DNA of 64,000 bases from Alkalihalobacillus sp. TS-13 (GCF_019720915.1 NZ_JAHKSI010000003.1:1-64000), one strand, 5' to 3'. Shown: positions 19,579-31,693, counted from the first letter of the stretch. Made by a program: numbers and translations. The notes: generated by a model from the letters alone, not told the origin.

Positions 19579-21306
19579 ATGTCACAGCATTTAGTGAATT
19601 GGTCGAAGCAGCAGCTCCGGACCCATATCCAAGTCATTCAGGGCGAACAGCCGCCCACGCTTGTCTTAGAAAATGCTACATACTTGAACAACGTTTTGAA
19701 AAAATGGATCACGACAAACATATGGATTTATGAGGATCGGATCGTCTATGTTGGTGGGAAAATGCCGCAAAACAAAACCGGATGCGAGATTATCGATTGT
19801 GAAAACCGATATATCGTTCCAGGTTATATCGAGCCTCATGTCCACCCATTTCAACTTTATAATCCCCAGACCTTTGCTTCTTATTCAGCAAAACGGGGGA
19901 CGACAACGTTCATTTGCGACAACCTGATGCTTTTGCCATTAGAAAAAAAGAAAGCGCTTACGTTCATGACGGATATCAATGAACTGCCCTACACGTTTTT
20001 CTGGTGGTGCCGTTATGATTCGCAGACAAAGCTGCAGAATGAGGATGAGATTTTTTCTGAGGAGATGTTCGATCAGTTCTTGGATCATCCCTATACCTTG
20101 CAAGGTGGTGAATTGACGAACTGGCCGCAGGTGCTGAAAGGCGATGATAAGACGCTCCATTGGATGCAGGAGACGAAAAGGCGAGGGTTGAAAATCGAAA
20201 GCCATCTGCCTGGTGCGTCTGAGCGGACTTTAGCAAAGCTGGCGGTACTCGGTGCGGATTGTGACCATGAAGCGATGACTGGAGAAGAAGCGGTTCTCCG
20301 CATGTCACTCGGCTATACGACTTCGCTCCGCTATTCGTCGATCCGTCCAGACTTACCAGACATTTTAGAAGAGATGCTTGCGCTTGGTGTCGAGAATTTC
20401 GACCGCGTGTTGATGACGACGGATGGCTCAACACCGAATTTCCATCGTGATGGAGTGACTGATGAAGTGCTCCGGATCGCTCTTGAAAAAGGAGTACCGT
20501 TAGAAGATGCGTATGCGATGGTCTCCTATAATATTGCGCGCCATTACGGGATCGATCATCAGTACGGAATGATCGCGCCTGGCAGGGTCGCGAATCTGAA
20601 CATTTTAAAAGATCCAAAAGAGCCGACGCCAGAGACAGTTTTATCAAAAGGAAAGTGGATTACAGAGGAACCGGAAGCAGCCTTCAACTGGTCGGATTAC
20701 GATATCAAGCCATACGATCTTGATTGGTCGTTAAAGGCAGAGGACCTCGACGTCGTCTCACCTGCAGGGATTGATATGGTGAACGCGGTGATTACGAAGC
20801 CTTATAAAACTGAACTCGATTTTACAGTTGAAGAACTTGACCAAGATCATTATGAAAGCTTTTTTGCGTTGGTCGATCGGAACGGAAAGTGGCGTGTCAA
20901 TGCGATGCTGAAAGGTTTCGCTTCAGGCGTGTCAGGGTTTGTCAGCTCATATTCGAATAGCGCCGACATATTATTGATAGGAAAAAGCAAAAAAGATATG
21001 GTGACGGCTTTCGAACGATTGAAGGAAATCGGCGGCGGGATCGTTCTTGTCGAGAAAGGTGAGGTCATATGTGAAATCCCGCTCGCGCTGAATGGCGGAT
21101 GCTCCACAGAGCCGATGGAAACGGTCATGGACCAGCAGAATCAACTTGTTAAAGAACTGAAGGACCGGGGCTATATTTTTGTGGATCCGATTTACAGTTT
21201 GTTATTTTTTTCATCGACTCATTTGCCTTATATTCGCATCACGCCAAGCGGCATTGTTGATGTCTTGAAAAATGAGGTGCTGTCCTTTCCTGTTGTAATG
21301 CGTTAA
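19579..21306 (+). CDS. yerA: Adenine deaminase-like amidohydrolase YerA
   Basis: 575 residues, amidohydrolase fold with the adenine-deaminase C-terminal domain (from about residue 410; NGGCSTEPMETVM). The metal site begins GYIEPHVHPFQLYNP: HxH is present, but the HIHIES sequence of true Ade enzymes is altered. ESHLPGAS (about 212) and GADCDHEAMTGEEA follow, and LMTTDGSTPNFHRDG supplies the catalytic-Asp block. I therefore name it by family and doubt simple adenine deamination. As in B. subtilis it follows the purine operon. RBS ACCGAGGTGATG. Confidence 0.85.
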   Translation: MSQHLVNWSKQQLRTHIQVIQGEQPPTLVLENATYLNNVLKKWITTNIWIYEDRIVYVGGKMPQNKTGCEIIDCENRYIVPGYIEPHVHPFQLYNPQTFASYSAKRGTTTFICDNLMLLPLEKKKALTFMTDINELPYTFFWWCRYDSQTKLQNEDEIFSEEMFDQFLDHPYTLQGGELTNWPQVLKGDDKTLHWMQETKRRGLKIESHLPGASERTLAKLAVLGADCDHEAMTGEEAVLRMSLGYTTSLRYSSIRPDLPDILEEMLALGVENFDRVLMTTDGSTPNFHRDGVTDEVLRIALEKGVPLEDAYAMVSYNIARHYGIDHQYGMIAPGRVANLNILKDPKEPTPETVLSKGKWITEEPEAAFNWSDYDIKPYDLDWSLKAEDLDVVSPAGIDMVNAVITKPYKTELDFTVEELDQDHYESFFALVDRNGKWRVNAMLKGFASGVSGFVSSYSNSADILLIGKSKKDMVTAFERLKEIGGGIVLVEKGEVICEIPLALNGGCSTEPMETVMDQQNQLVKELKDRGYIFVDPIYSLLFFSSTHLPYIRITPSGIVDVLKNEVLSFPVVMR

Positions 21307-21340
21307 ACTGTAGTTAGTTGAGAAATTATTAACGGCGAAT

Positions 21341-21402
21341 ATTCGACGCATAGGACGTGCTAGTACTGCCGTTGTCATAGGACGTGACGCTTTTAGGCAG
21401 TG
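21341..21402 (-). ncRNA. Bacillaceae-1-type RNA, minus-strand copy 1
   Basis: Read on the minus strand: outer stem ACTGCC/GGCAGT enclosing a hairpin with GTCCT (GTCAC...ATGAC), then a second hairpin GCAC-GTCCT-ATGC. Same order and loops as the copy beside the 23S gene. The outer stem has changed on both sides, which supports the fold. Downstream of yerA and antisense to its likely 3' UTR. Confidence 0.7.
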
Positions 21403-21420
21403 ATCGTTACTTGTTTTTTG

Positions 21421-21487
21421 CGGTCCTCCGACGTACAGGATGTACTAGGACCGGCGTTGTCACAGGACGTGACGTATTTAGCCGGTG
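21421..21487 (-). ncRNA. Bacillaceae-1-type RNA, minus-strand copy 2
   Basis: On the minus strand ACCGGC/GCCGGT encloses GTCAC-GTCCT-GTGAC, followed by GTAC-ATCCT-GTAC. The 20-nt core CGTCACGTCCTGTGACAACG is identical to the copy at 197-216, while the flanking stems differ yet stay paired. It is tandem with the copy at 21341-21402. The rest of the 317-nt yerA-yerB gap shows nothing else certain. Confidence 0.75.
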
Positions 21488-21623
21488 TTGTTTCTAATTC
21501 CTCAACTGTTTAAAAGGTTTTTTTATAATTCATCACTGTAGTCTTAGAGGACTTTTAATAGGGTATCGGTCAAGGGTTGTTCTGAGAGAGAATCAGGGAA
21601 AAAACTAGGGGGAGTTTTACCAA

Positions 21624-22670
21624 ATGAATAAGAAAAGGTTGTTTGTTGCGTGTATCGTAGCATTGATCCTTATGCTTTCGGCGTGTAGTTCGAAGGAAAC
21701 GGCAAAGCCAAGTGATGACGCGGCTTCTAAAGACACAGGCATCGAGAAGAAGGAAGTTGATGACAATCCGAGGTTTGCGTATACGTTTCCGCTGACAGGT
21801 AAAGGGACAGACGAGGCGTTGGCATCAAGAGCGGTAGCGGTCATGGTCAACAATGCACCTGAGGCGAGACCGCAGTCCGGTTTGCATAAAGCCGACATTG
21901 TCTATGAAGTTTTGGCGGAAGGGAAAATCACAAGATTGCTTGCCGTTTTCCAGAGTGAGGAGCCTGACGCCATCGGACCGGTTAGAAGTGCGCGTGATTA
22001 CTACGTGAGACTCAGTAACGGATTCGATGCGATCTATGTTTTCCACGGCTGGAGTCCATCGGCGCAAGCAATGCTGACTTCGGGGAACATTGACTCGCTG
22101 AATGGCTTGTATTACGATGGAACATTATTCAAGCGTGCGAATTTCCGGAAAGCGCCGCATAATTCATATATCACCTACGAAAATATCATGAAGGAATCTA
22201 AGAAAAAGAAGTTCGAATTGAAGCAGGAGATTCCAGCGTTTTCATTTTTAAAGGAAGATGAAGTGACGGCAATTGAAGGGGATCCCGCAAGCACAGTGAC
22301 TGTTTCATACGGTGATCATTATAAAGTGAAATACCGTTACCAATCGGAAAAGGGCACATACTTGAGATATGTAAACAATGAGCAGACTGTCGACAGGGAA
22401 ACGGAAATACCGATTGAGCTTGAAAATGTGCTGGTCGTCGGTGCCAACCACCAGGTCATTGACAGTGCAGGTCGCCGTAACATCAATCTTGAAAGTGGCG
22501 GTGACGCAATTCTATTCCAACAAGGGAAGTCACAAGAGATAAATTGGAAGAATGAAAATGGACGAATCATTCCAGTAAAAGATGGAGCAGAGGTTCCGTT
22601 CGTACCAGGCAAGACATGGGTGAATCTGGTGCCTTCGTCAGACCTTGATCCAAACGTAAGCTGGGAATAG
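21624..22670 (+). CDS. yerB: DUF3048 lipoprotein YerB
   Basis: 348 residues. A signal peptide with lipobox LSAC (Cys about residue 21) predicts a lipoprotein anchored outside the membrane. After a polar linker, the DUF3048 domain begins about residue 50 (FAYTFPLTGKGTDE, RPQSGLHKADIVYEVLAEGKITR, GPVRSARDYYVRL) and extends to the end (PFVPGKTWVNLVP). Function unknown. B. subtilis YerB occupies the same place between yerA and yerC. RBS AGGGGGAG. Confidence 0.92.
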   Translation: MNKKRLFVACIVALILMLSACSSKETAKPSDDAASKDTGIEKKEVDDNPRFAYTFPLTGKGTDEALASRAVAVMVNNAPEARPQSGLHKADIVYEVLAEGKITRLLAVFQSEEPDAIGPVRSARDYYVRLSNGFDAIYVFHGWSPSAQAMLTSGNIDSLNGLYYDGTLFKRANFRKAPHNSYITYENIMKESKKKKFELKQEIPAFSFLKEDEVTAIEGDPASTVTVSYGDHYKVKYRYQSEKGTYLRYVNNEQTVDRETEIPIELENVLVVGANHQVIDSAGRRNINLESGGDAILFQQGKSQEINWKNENGRIIPVKDGAEVPFVPGKTWVNLVPSSDLDPNVSWE

Positions 22671-22691
22671 TTTTGGAGGAGTGATTAAGGG

Positions 22692-22991
22692 ATGCAAATT
22701 GATAAACTAAGAGGAAAAACATTGGATCAGCTTTTCGATGCGATTCTAACGCTGGAAGACCGGGAAGAGTGCTATCGGTTCTTCGACGATTTAGCGACAA
22801 TTAATGAAATCCAGTCTTTGGCACAGCGGCTGGAAGTGGCGCGTATGCTGCGTGAAGGATATACGTATCATAAAATCGAAAAAGAAACGGGTGCAAGTAC
22901 AGCGACGATCTCACGTGTAAAGCGCTGTCTCAATTACGGAAACGACACCTATGAAATGGCGCTTGACCGCGTTCACACCAAATCTGAATAG
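22692..22991 (+). CDS. yerC: YerC/YecD family TrpR-like regulator
   Basis: 99 residues, all-helical. Resembles the TrpR/YerC-YecD repressor family: LDQLFDAILTLEDREECYRFFDDL N-terminal helices, LAQRLEVARMLREGYTYHKI, and the helix-turn-helix end GASTATISRVKRCLNYGN. Probably binds DNA as a dimer; ligand and targets unknown. It starts 21 nt after yerB and is followed by a terminator. Confidence 0.92.
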   Translation: MQIDKLRGKTLDQLFDAILTLEDREECYRFFDDLATINEIQSLAQRLEVARMLREGYTYHKIEKETGASTATISRVKRCLNYGNDTYEMALDRVHTKSE

Positions 22992-22996
22992 ATGAA

Positions 22997-23032
22997 AAGG
23001 GGCTGACTTTAGCGAGTCAGCCCTTCCTTATT
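22997..23032 (+). terminator. yerC terminator
   Basis: GGGGCTGAC-TTTAGC-GAGTCAGCCC followed by TTCCTTATT. Confidence 0.75.
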
Positions 23033-23058
23033 GGGAGAGTGATCTGGGAGGATGCTGT

Positions 23059-23136
23059 GGTCCGAAATGAGCGTTTTACGGCCAAAAAGAGGCTCGATAC
23101 GGCCCAAATGAGCCATCTATCAGCCAAACGACACGA
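23059..23136 (+). repeat. GGCC-type array, four copies at 21-nt spacing
   Basis: Copies of yGGCCaAAaTGAGcc start at 23059 (GGTCC variant), 23080, 23101 and 23122 (AGCC variant), exactly 21 nt apart. It fills part of the yerC-pcrB gap. Confidence 0.75.
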
Positions 23137-23246
23137 ATCCACAAAATTTGCCGCACATTCACGAACATCCTCCACACCTCAGTTTTTACCGGTACCCTTT
23201 TCTGTTATAATCCTTAGAGGAAGTGTTTACTTAGGAGGACAGCCTT

Positions 23247-23933
23247 ATGTTTGAATATAAAGAATGGAAGCACGTCTTCAAGCTGGATCCGGACAAGGAA
23301 ATCACCCCTGAAGCCCTGGATCAGATCTGTGAATCAGGGACAGATGCGGTGATCGTCGGCGGGAGTGACGGAATGACCCTGGAAAATACGATCGACCTTC
23401 TATCTCGGATCCGCAAATACACCGTACCTTGTGTGCTTGAGGTTTCGAACATCGAATCTATCACGCCGGGATTTGATTTTTATTTTGTGCCGAGTGTGCT
23501 CAACAGCAAGAATCCGGATTGGATCGTCGGTCTGCACCGGGATGCGATCAAGGAATACGGCGAGCTCATCAATTGGAACGAGCTTGTGACAGAAGGCTAT
23601 TGCATCGTTAACGGTGAATCGAAGGCGGCGCAAGTTTCAGAGGCCGACACAGACTTGAGCGAAGAGGACATCCTCGCATACGCAAGGATTGCTGAGAATA
23701 TGTTCCAGCTGCCGATCTTTTACCTGGAATACAGCGGTACGTATGGCGATGTGGAAACAGTGAAAGATGTGAGCACGATCCTCGACAAGACACGTTTCTA
23801 TTACGGCGGCGGTATCAAAAATGTGGAACAGGCTAGAGAGATGGCGCAATTTGCTGATACAATAGTCGTTGGAAACATCATTTATGAAGATATGGAAGCA
23901 GCGATCAAAACGGTGAAAGTCGTTAAAGGATGA
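23247..23933 (+). CDS. pcrB: Heptaprenylglyceryl phosphate synthase PcrB
   Basis: 228 residues, TIM-barrel prenyltransferase joining heptaprenyl diphosphate to sn-glycerol-1-phosphate, giving an archaeal-type ether lipid precursor. [14 protein letters not shown] is the family N-terminus. GGSDG (about 36) and the C-terminal [21 protein letters not shown], with YYGGGI before it, bind the phosphate. A -10-like TATAAT lies about 35 nt upstream; RBS AGGAGG. As in B. subtilis it precedes pcrA. Confidence 0.95.
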   Translation: MFEYKEWKHVFKLDPDKEITPEALDQICESGTDAVIVGGSDGMTLENTIDLLSRIRKYTVPCVLEVSNIESITPGFDFYFVPSVLNSKNPDWIVGLHRDAIKEYGELINWNELVTEGYCIVNGESKAAQVSEADTDLSEEDILAYARIAENMFQLPIFYLEYSGTYGDVETVKDVSTILDKTRFYYGGGIKNVEQAREMAQFADTIVVGNIIYEDMEAAIKTVKVVKG

Positions 23934-24002
23934 ATTGTGTTTTCAGCTTGCTTCGATTAAAATAATAGATAGGAACATACGTTTGTATAGGTGGTGGAAA
24001 AT

Positions 24003-26222
24003 GTGCAACAAATTGTTGAACGGCTGCTCTCTGGGCTGAATCCTGAACAGAAGAAAGCGGTCAAGCATACAGAAGGTCCTCTCTTGATCATGGCAGGAGC
24101 AGGAAGTGGAAAGACGCGGGTTTTGACCCATCGGATCGCATATTTGTTAGTTGAAAAAGGTGTTGCCCCGTGGAATATCCTTGCGATCACGTTTACAAAT
24201 AAAGCAGCAAGAGAAATGCAATCGAGGGTTGCGGCAATTACCGGACCGGCTGCGGAAAGCATCTGGATCTCAACGTTCCACTCGATGTGCGTACGGATTT
24301 TAAGAAGGGATTCCGACCGGATTGGGATCAATCGCAACTTTACGATTCTCGATGCGACGGACCAGCTGTCTGTCATCAAACAGGCGCTCAAAGACCTGAA
24401 CCTTGATACGAAAAAGTTCGATGCGAGAGGAATCCTCGGAACGATCAGTTCGGCGAAAAACGAGCTGAAGACCGCGGCTGATTTTCAGAAGACAGCCCAG
24501 GGAATGTACGAAGAGGTTGCGGCAGATGTTTACGAAGTGTACGAAAAACAGCTTCGTAAAAATCATGCACTCGACTTCGATGACTTGATCATGTCGACGA
24601 TCAAGCTTTTTCAGCGTGTGCCAGAAGTTCTCGAGCATTATCAGCGCAAGTTCCAGTACATACACGTGGACGAGTACCAGGATACGAACCGCGCGCAATA
24701 TGTGCTCGTGAACCTTTTGGCTGAACGGTATCGGAACCTTTGTGTTGTCGGGGACTCGGATCAATCGATCTATCGCTGGCGTGGAGCGGACATTGCAAAC
24801 ATCCTCTCGTTCGAGCAGGACTACGCGGATGCTGAAGTGATCTTGCTTGAGCAGAACTATCGCTCGACAAAACGAATTCTCCAGGCGGCGAACGAAGTGA
24901 TCCAGAACAACACAGGACGTAAGCCGAAGAATCTTTGGACAGACAATACGGATGGCCAGAACATCAGTTATTACCAAGCCGACAGTGAGCATACGGAAAG
25001 CTATTTTATCGTCGGAAAAATCAAGGAAATGCTGCAAGGGGAGCGGAAACCGTCGGATATCGCAATCCTTTACCGGACGAATGCGCAATCGCGTGTCATA
25101 GAGGAAGCGCTCGTCAAATCGAACATTTCCTACACGATCGTCGGCGGTACGAAGTTCTACGATCGTAAGGAAATCAAGGATATCCTTGCGTATTTGCGCC
25201 TGATTGCGAACCCGGATGACGACATCAGCCTGAGCCGGATCATCAATGTGCCGAGACGCGGGATCGGGGCTTCAACCCTCGATAAAATCGTCCAGCATGC
25301 CGCGATGCATGACCTTTCCATCATGGATGCGCTCGGTGAGGTCGAGCTGATGGGCTTAAGCGCTCGGTTCGTGAACGCGCTCACTGAATTCCGCGATCAA
25401 GTGATGAACTGGTCGAAAATGCAGGAATATCTTTCGGTCACTGAATTGACGGAAGAAGTTCTGGAGAAGACTGGTTATAAGGATGCTTTGAAAAAAGAGC
25501 ATACGATCGAGTCGCAGAGCCGGCTTGAAAACCTTGATGAATTCCTGTCCGTCACTCAGGAGTTCGAAAAGCAGAATGAAGATAAAAGCTTGATTGCCTT
25601 CTTGACAGATCTTGCCCTGATCGCTGATATCGACAAGATGGACGATGATGAAGAGGACAAGAAGAAGGATGGCGTCGTGCTTATGACGCTCCACTCCGCA
25701 AAGGGTCTTGAATTTCCTGTCGTCTTTTTGATGGGACTTGAAGAAGGGATCTTCCCACATAGCCGTTCCCTTTTCGATGATGAAGAGATGGAAGAGGAAC
25801 GCCGTCTTGCGTATGTCGGGATTACCCGTGCGGAAGAAGAGCTGTTTTTAACGAATGCAAAAATGCGTACTCTATATGGGAAAACGACGATGAACGCACC
25901 TTCCCGTTTTATAAACGAGATTCCGGATGAGATTGTGGAATCGTTGAATGAAGAGCAAGAAACGTTGCCGTGGCAGAAAACGTCTAATCAGATGCCGACT
26001 GCTGGCGCACCACGCCGGTCACATCGGACGGCTCCTGCTCGTAAAAGCGGTGCATCGCTTGATTGGGGTGTCGGCGATAAAGCGAAGCATGGCAAATGGG
26101 GTGTCGGAACGGTCGTCAGCACGAAAGGTGAAGGTGATTCGCTCGAGCTCGATATCGCATTCCCGCAGCCGACTGGCATCAAGCGTTTGCTGGCGAAGTT
26201 CGCACCGATCGAAAAAGCATAG
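24003..26222 (+). CDS. pcrA: ATP-dependent DNA helicase PcrA
   Basis: 739 residues from the GTG at 24003, equal to B. subtilis PcrA; AGGTGG lies 8 nt upstream, and the in-frame GTG at 23991 lacks an RBS. Superfamily 1A 3'-5' helicase for repair, plasmid replication and removal of blocks ahead of forks. Motif I GAGSGKT (residues 32-38), motif II in [14 protein letters not shown], motif [17 protein letters not shown], motif [12 protein letters not shown], and motifs V/VI in [14 protein letters not shown] and [12 protein letters not shown] are intact. The C-terminal tudor-like RNA polymerase-binding part ([15 protein letters not shown]) is present. Confidence 0.97.
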   Translation: MQQIVERLLSGLNPEQKKAVKHTEGPLLIMAGAGSGKTRVLTHRIAYLLVEKGVAPWNILAITFTNKAAREMQSRVAAITGPAAESIWISTFHSMCVRILRRDSDRIGINRNFTILDATDQLSVIKQALKDLNLDTKKFDARGILGTISSAKNELKTAADFQKTAQGMYEEVAADVYEVYEKQLRKNHALDFDDLIMSTIKLFQRVPEVLEHYQRKFQYIHVDEYQDTNRAQYVLVNLLAERYRNLCVVGDSDQSIYRWRGADIANILSFEQDYADAEVILLEQNYRSTKRILQAANEVIQNNTGRKPKNLWTDNTDGQNISYYQADSEHTESYFIVGKIKEMLQGERKPSDIAILYRTNAQSRVIEEALVKSNISYTIVGGTKFYDRKEIKDILAYLRLIANPDDDISLSRIINVPRRGIGASTLDKIVQHAAMHDLSIMDALGEVELMGLSARFVNALTEFRDQVMNWSKMQEYLSVTELTEEVLEKTGYKDALKKEHTIESQSRLENLDEFLSVTQEFEKQNEDKSLIAFLTDLALIADIDKMDDDEEDKKKDGVVLMTLHSAKGLEFPVVFLMGLEEGIFPHSRSLFDDEEMEEERRLAYVGITRAEEELFLTNAKMRTLYGKTTMNAPSRFINEIPDEIVESLNEEQETLPWQKTSNQMPTAGAPRRSHRTAPARKSGASLDWGVGDKAKHGKWGVGTVVSTKGEGDSLELDIAFPQPTGIKRLLAKFAPIEKA

Positions 26223-28256
<2,034 letters not shown>

Positions 28257-28275
28257 GGAGTGTGCAGTTTAGGGG

Positions 28276-29472
28276 ATGTTTAAAAAGCTATTCGTGATAC
28301 TCAGTGCCTCACTGATCCTTTTGTCCGGATGTATGCCCTTTGATAATTTGAAACGTGATGAAGTCGTGGAAGATGAAGCCAATGACAATGAACAGGCGAT
28401 TCCTCTGCATAATATCAACACGACGGATGACAAGTATTACAAGTCGTTGAAAAATTATGAGCCAGGAGCGGCGCGGGGAGAAATTTCATACGGTGTCGAT
28501 AATCGGATCGATGTCGATGAATTGGAAACAGGGTTGATGAGAATTTCAAAAGAGACGTTCTCGATTGATGATTATTATTTTCAGAATGGCCAATACTTGT
28601 CGAAGGCGACCATCCGGAACTGGTTGAAGCGCACTTCAGAAGAGTCAGGGGAATCCGGTGATAAATTCATCCAAAAGGGCTTGAATCCAGAGATTAATGA
28701 GAAAGCCTACCAGAATGCCTCTGTAGACGAGAGGAAGGAAATGCTGAAGCAGAATCCGAAAATCCTCTCTTATATCTTGGAGCAGGACTATTTGCAGGAC
28801 AGTGGGAAGGATTCTGTTAAACTTGCGGGTATTTCAATCGCATTGTCCTTCCACTCGACATATTATTTTACCGTTCAGGATGACCAGGGACGGCTTCACC
28901 GTGATGAAAAAAAGCTTGATGGTGCTGAAGTGAAGCAATTCGCACAGAAAACCGGTCAGGAAGTGATCAATCGTTTGCGGCAGCATCCGGAGCTTAAGGA
29001 TGTACCGATTACGGTGGGACTTTTCCACGAAGAAAAGCACGGTGCGGTCGTGCCTGGCAACTATTTTGCGAAAACGGTTGTGAAAGGCGGACAGACGAAA
29101 GCGAATTGGGAAAACGTCAATGAGAAGTATTACTTTTTCCCTTCTAGCGATGCGGAAGAAGATCATCGCGAGGACTATAACACGTTCATCCAATTTGAAG
29201 AGAAAATCAAAGAGTACTTCCCGAACTATATCGGGGTCGTCGGTAAAGCGTTGTACCGTAACGATCGGATTTCGAAGATGACGATTGAAATCCCGATGCA
29301 GTTCAATGGGAAAGCTGAGGTCATTTCATTTACGCAATACGTGAATTACCTGGTGAAGCAATACTACCCGGATGAGGTCGTCGAGGTCAACATCAAATCC
29401 TCACTCGAACAGAACGAAAGCCTGATCGTATCCGACCCATCTAACGAAGACTCGGTCGTACACATCTACTAG
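28276..29472 (+). CDS. camS: CamS family sex pheromone-type lipoprotein (YerH)
   Basis: 398 residues. A signal peptide ending LLSGC makes it a surface lipoprotein. The mature part matches the CamS family: polar linker, then AAR-GEISYGVDNRIDVDELETGLMRIS and the region around YLQDSGKDSVKLAGISIALS. In enterococci/staphylococci the lipoprotein signal peptide of this family is processed into a pheromone; whether that applies here is not shown. Follows ligA by 19 nt, as yerH does in B. subtilis, and ends with a terminator 85 nt later. Confidence 0.92.
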   Translation: MFKKLFVILSASLILLSGCMPFDNLKRDEVVEDEANDNEQAIPLHNINTTDDKYYKSLKNYEPGAARGEISYGVDNRIDVDELETGLMRISKETFSIDDYYFQNGQYLSKATIRNWLKRTSEESGESGDKFIQKGLNPEINEKAYQNASVDERKEMLKQNPKILSYILEQDYLQDSGKDSVKLAGISIALSFHSTYYFTVQDDQGRLHRDEKKLDGAEVKQFAQKTGQEVINRLRQHPELKDVPITVGLFHEEKHGAVVPGNYFAKTVVKGGQTKANWENVNEKYYFFPSSDAEEDHREDYNTFIQFEEKIKEYFPNYIGVVGKALYRNDRISKMTIEIPMQFNGKAEVISFTQYVNYLVKQYYPDEVVEVNIKSSLEQNESLIVSDPSNEDSVVHIY

Positions 29473-29496
29473 GATTTAATTCTCGAAGGAGGACAA

Positions 29497-29525
29497 CGTT
29501 GGAAAACGAACGTTTCCAACGTTGC
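29497..29525. repeat. Inverted repeat after camS
   Basis: AACGTTGGAAA-ACGAACG-TTTCCAACGTT: 11-bp arms without a T-run. It directly follows an orphan GGAGG and TTG that open a 30-codon frame ending after the terminator, which I do not accept as a gene. Confidence 0.5.
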
Positions 29526-29555
29526 AAAACTTATAAAATACCTATGAAAATGATA

Positions 29556-29590
29556 AAACAGAATGGTGGATCGGCCATTCTGTTTTTTTG
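29556..29590 (+). terminator. camS terminator
   Basis: ACAGAATGG-TGGATCGG-CCATTCTGT followed by TTTTTTT. Confidence 0.9.
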
Positions 29591-29604
29591 AACTTTAAAA
29601 AACG

Positions 29605-29760
29605 GTGCCTGGTACACTTGCAGATTCCTTGGGAGAGAAGGGATTTAGAAGTGTGCCAGGCACTGATGGTAAACCCTTGGGAGAGAAGGGGTTTAGAAGT
29701 GTGCCAGGCACCGATCGCGAAGTCAATGGTACCAATGCTTCCAAATCGGTGCCTGGCACC
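29605..29760. repeat. GTGCCWGGCAC array, four copies at 48-nt spacing
   Basis: GTGCCTGG/GTGCCAGG starts at 29605, 29653, 29701 and 29749, exactly 48 nt apart. Between copies lies a smaller inverted repeat (AAACCCTTGGGAGAGAAGGGGTTT type). The 12-mer is itself palindromic around its central A/T. Similar arrays occur at 34721, 46413, 47823 and 50431. 29761-29910 shows nothing further. Confidence 0.9.
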
Positions 29761-29914
29761 GCGTAAAATTGTTTTTGCATATTTGGTTAATAGGACAGGG
29801 GTGGGGATTGAGCGGAACCCTTGAGACGACTGGGTTTGATGCTGTATTTCTAATCATTTTAGCAAGTAAAAATTAATAGCTTACAATGGAAATATTCTGA
29901 CTATTGCTGGATGT

Positions 29915-29978
29915 TTGAAAGCATAATTTTCATAGTGTAGAATGAGGATGTAATTGAAAACCTTTGTATGCGTTTTCA
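29915..29978 (+). promoter_or_regulatory. Promoter and candidate cre site of the P5C dehydrogenase gene
   Basis: -35 TTGAAA (29915-29920), 17-bp spacer, -10 TAGAAT (29938-29943). TGTATGCGTTTTCA (29965-29978) is close to the CcpA cre consensus TGWAANCGNTNWCA and lies downstream of the expected start, where CcpA blocks elongation. Carbon catabolite repression is inferred. Confidence 0.55.
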
Positions 29979-30014
29979 ATACTACTCTATTGCGATATTG
30001 GAGGGTTCATTCTT

Positions 30015-31565
30015 ATGGTAGTACCTTACAAACACGAGCCATTTACTGATTTTTCCGTGAAGGAGAATCGTGAAGCTTTTGAAGAGGCTTTGAAAAAAGT
30101 CGAGAACGAATTATTAGGTAAAGACTATGACCTGATCATCAATGGAGAGTATGTCTCTACGGATGAAAAGATCGTATCGATCAATCCTGCGAATAAGGAA
30201 GAGGTCATCGGGCGTGTTTCCAAAGCGAACCAAGAGCTCGCTGAAAAGGCGATGCAATCTGCGGACAAAGCTTTTGAAACTTGGCGCAAGGTAGATCCGG
30301 AAGAACGTGCCAACGTATTATTCCGTGCAGCTGCAGAAATTCGCCGCCGTAAGCATGAATTCTCTGCTTTGATGGTAAAAGAAGCAGGTAAGCCGTGGAA
30401 GGAAGCGGACGCTGATACAGCTGAAGCGATTGATTTCCTGGAGTATTACGGACGTCAAATGCTTGAAATCAAAGACGGTAAACCGATCCAAAGTCGTTCT
30501 ATCGAACACAACCAATACAAATACATTCCTTTAGGTGTTGGAATTACGATTTCTCCATGGAACTTCCCGTTTGCGATCATGGCTGGAACAACAGTTGCAC
30601 CGATCGTCACTGGTAACACTGTCATTTTAAAACCAGCAAGTGCGACTCCAGTTGTTGCAGCTTGGTTCGCGGATGTCATGCTGAAAGCTGGAACTCCTGC
30701 AGGTGTATTGAACTACTTGCCAGGAAGCGGTTCTGAAGTCGGTGACTATCTTGTTGATCACCCAAGAACTCGTTTCATCAGCTTCACAGGTTCCCGTGAT
30801 GTCGGTACACGTATCTGGGAACGTGCAGCAAAAATCCAGGACGGCCAAAAGTGGCTTAAGCGCGTAATCGTGGAAATGGGCGGAAAAGATACAGTCTGTG
30901 TCGACAGTGATGCTGACTTAGATCTAGCAGCTCAATCCATCGTATTCTCTGCATTCGGATTCGCTGGGCAAAAATGTTCCGCTGGTTCCCGTGCAGTCGT
31001 TCACCAGGACATTTACGATGAAGTTCTTGAAAGAGCTGTCAAGCTTACGAAAGAACTTACTACTGGTAGCCCGATTGAACATAACACGTACATGGGACCG
31101 GTCATTGATAAAGGTGCTTATGACAAGATCATGAGCTATATCGAAATCGGAAAGGAAGAAGGCCGCCTCGTTGCTGGTGGTGAAGGTGATGATTCTAAAG
31201 GTTTCTTCATCCAACCTACGATTTTCGCTGACCTTGATCCGAAAGCGCGCCTCATGCAGGAAGAAATCTTCGGACCAGTTGTTGCATTCAGTAAAGCACG
31301 TGACTTTGACCACATGCTTGAAATTGCGAACAACACGGAGTATGGTCTGACTGGAGCACTTCTTACAAACGACCGCGATAAAATCAAGCGTGCGAAAGAA
31401 GACTTCCATGTTGGTAACCTATACTTCAACCGTGGATGTACAGGAGCAATCGTCGGATATCAACCATTCGGTGGATTCAACATGTCTGGAACTGACTCCA
31501 AAGCTGGTGGACCAGACTACCTCGTACAGCACATGCAACCGAAGACAACATCAGAAGGACTATAA
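30015..31565 (+). CDS. pruA: L-glutamate gamma-semialdehyde (1-pyrroline-5-carboxylate) dehydrogenase
   Basis: 516 residues. NAD-dependent oxidation of glutamate semialdehyde/P5C to glutamate, last step of proline and arginine catabolism. Aldehyde dehydrogenase fold: [13 protein letters not shown] (NAD binding), VEMGGKD with the general-base Glu (about residue 287), and [12 protein letters not shown] with the catalytic Cys (about 321). The N-terminal [20 protein letters not shown] matches the RocA/PruA type. ATG 30015 follows GGAGGG. No proline dehydrogenase gene lies in the window, but a PutP-type transporter is 1.5 kb away. Could equally be called rocA. Confidence 0.93.
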   Translation: MVVPYKHEPFTDFSVKENREAFEEALKKVENELLGKDYDLIINGEYVSTDEKIVSINPANKEEVIGRVSKANQELAEKAMQSADKAFETWRKVDPEERANVLFRAAAEIRRRKHEFSALMVKEAGKPWKEADADTAEAIDFLEYYGRQMLEIKDGKPIQSRSIEHNQYKYIPLGVGITISPWNFPFAIMAGTTVAPIVTGNTVILKPASATPVVAAWFADVMLKAGTPAGVLNYLPGSGSEVGDYLVDHPRTRFISFTGSRDVGTRIWERAAKIQDGQKWLKRVIVEMGGKDTVCVDSDADLDLAAQSIVFSAFGFAGQKCSAGSRAVVHQDIYDEVLERAVKLTKELTTGSPIEHNTYMGPVIDKGAYDKIMSYIEIGKEEGRLVAGGEGDDSKGFFIQPTIFADLDPKARLMQEEIFGPVVAFSKARDFDHMLEIANNTEYGLTGALLTNDRDKIKRAKEDFHVGNLYFNRGCTGAIVGYQPFGGFNMSGTDSKAGGPDYLVQHMQPKTTSEGL

Positions 31566-31575
31566 AAAATAGATT

Positions 31576-31609
31576 AAACCCCTGTCGCTCATGCGATAGG
31601 GGTTTTTCT
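31576..31609 (+). terminator. Terminator after P5C dehydrogenase gene
   Basis: AACCCCTGTCGC-TCAT-GCGATAGGGGTTTTT. Confidence 0.92.
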
Positions 31610-31693
31610 AGTTATAATCCATTGTTTTGTAAGCTAATTGTCCGGAATCCTGGTTATGGAATCCGCCTTGTTGAACGTTGTGAAACGAGATGG

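Noticed and set aside
29493-29590. 30-codon frame after camS with GGAGG and TTG
   Set aside because: It consists of a palindrome followed by the camS terminator, and the peptide is not recognisable.
29595-29780. Repetitive peptide frame (VPGT every 16 residues) in the 48-nt arrays, similar frames at other loci
   Set aside because: Arises because 48 is a multiple of three; copies occur in different frames and strands at each locus and have no RBS.
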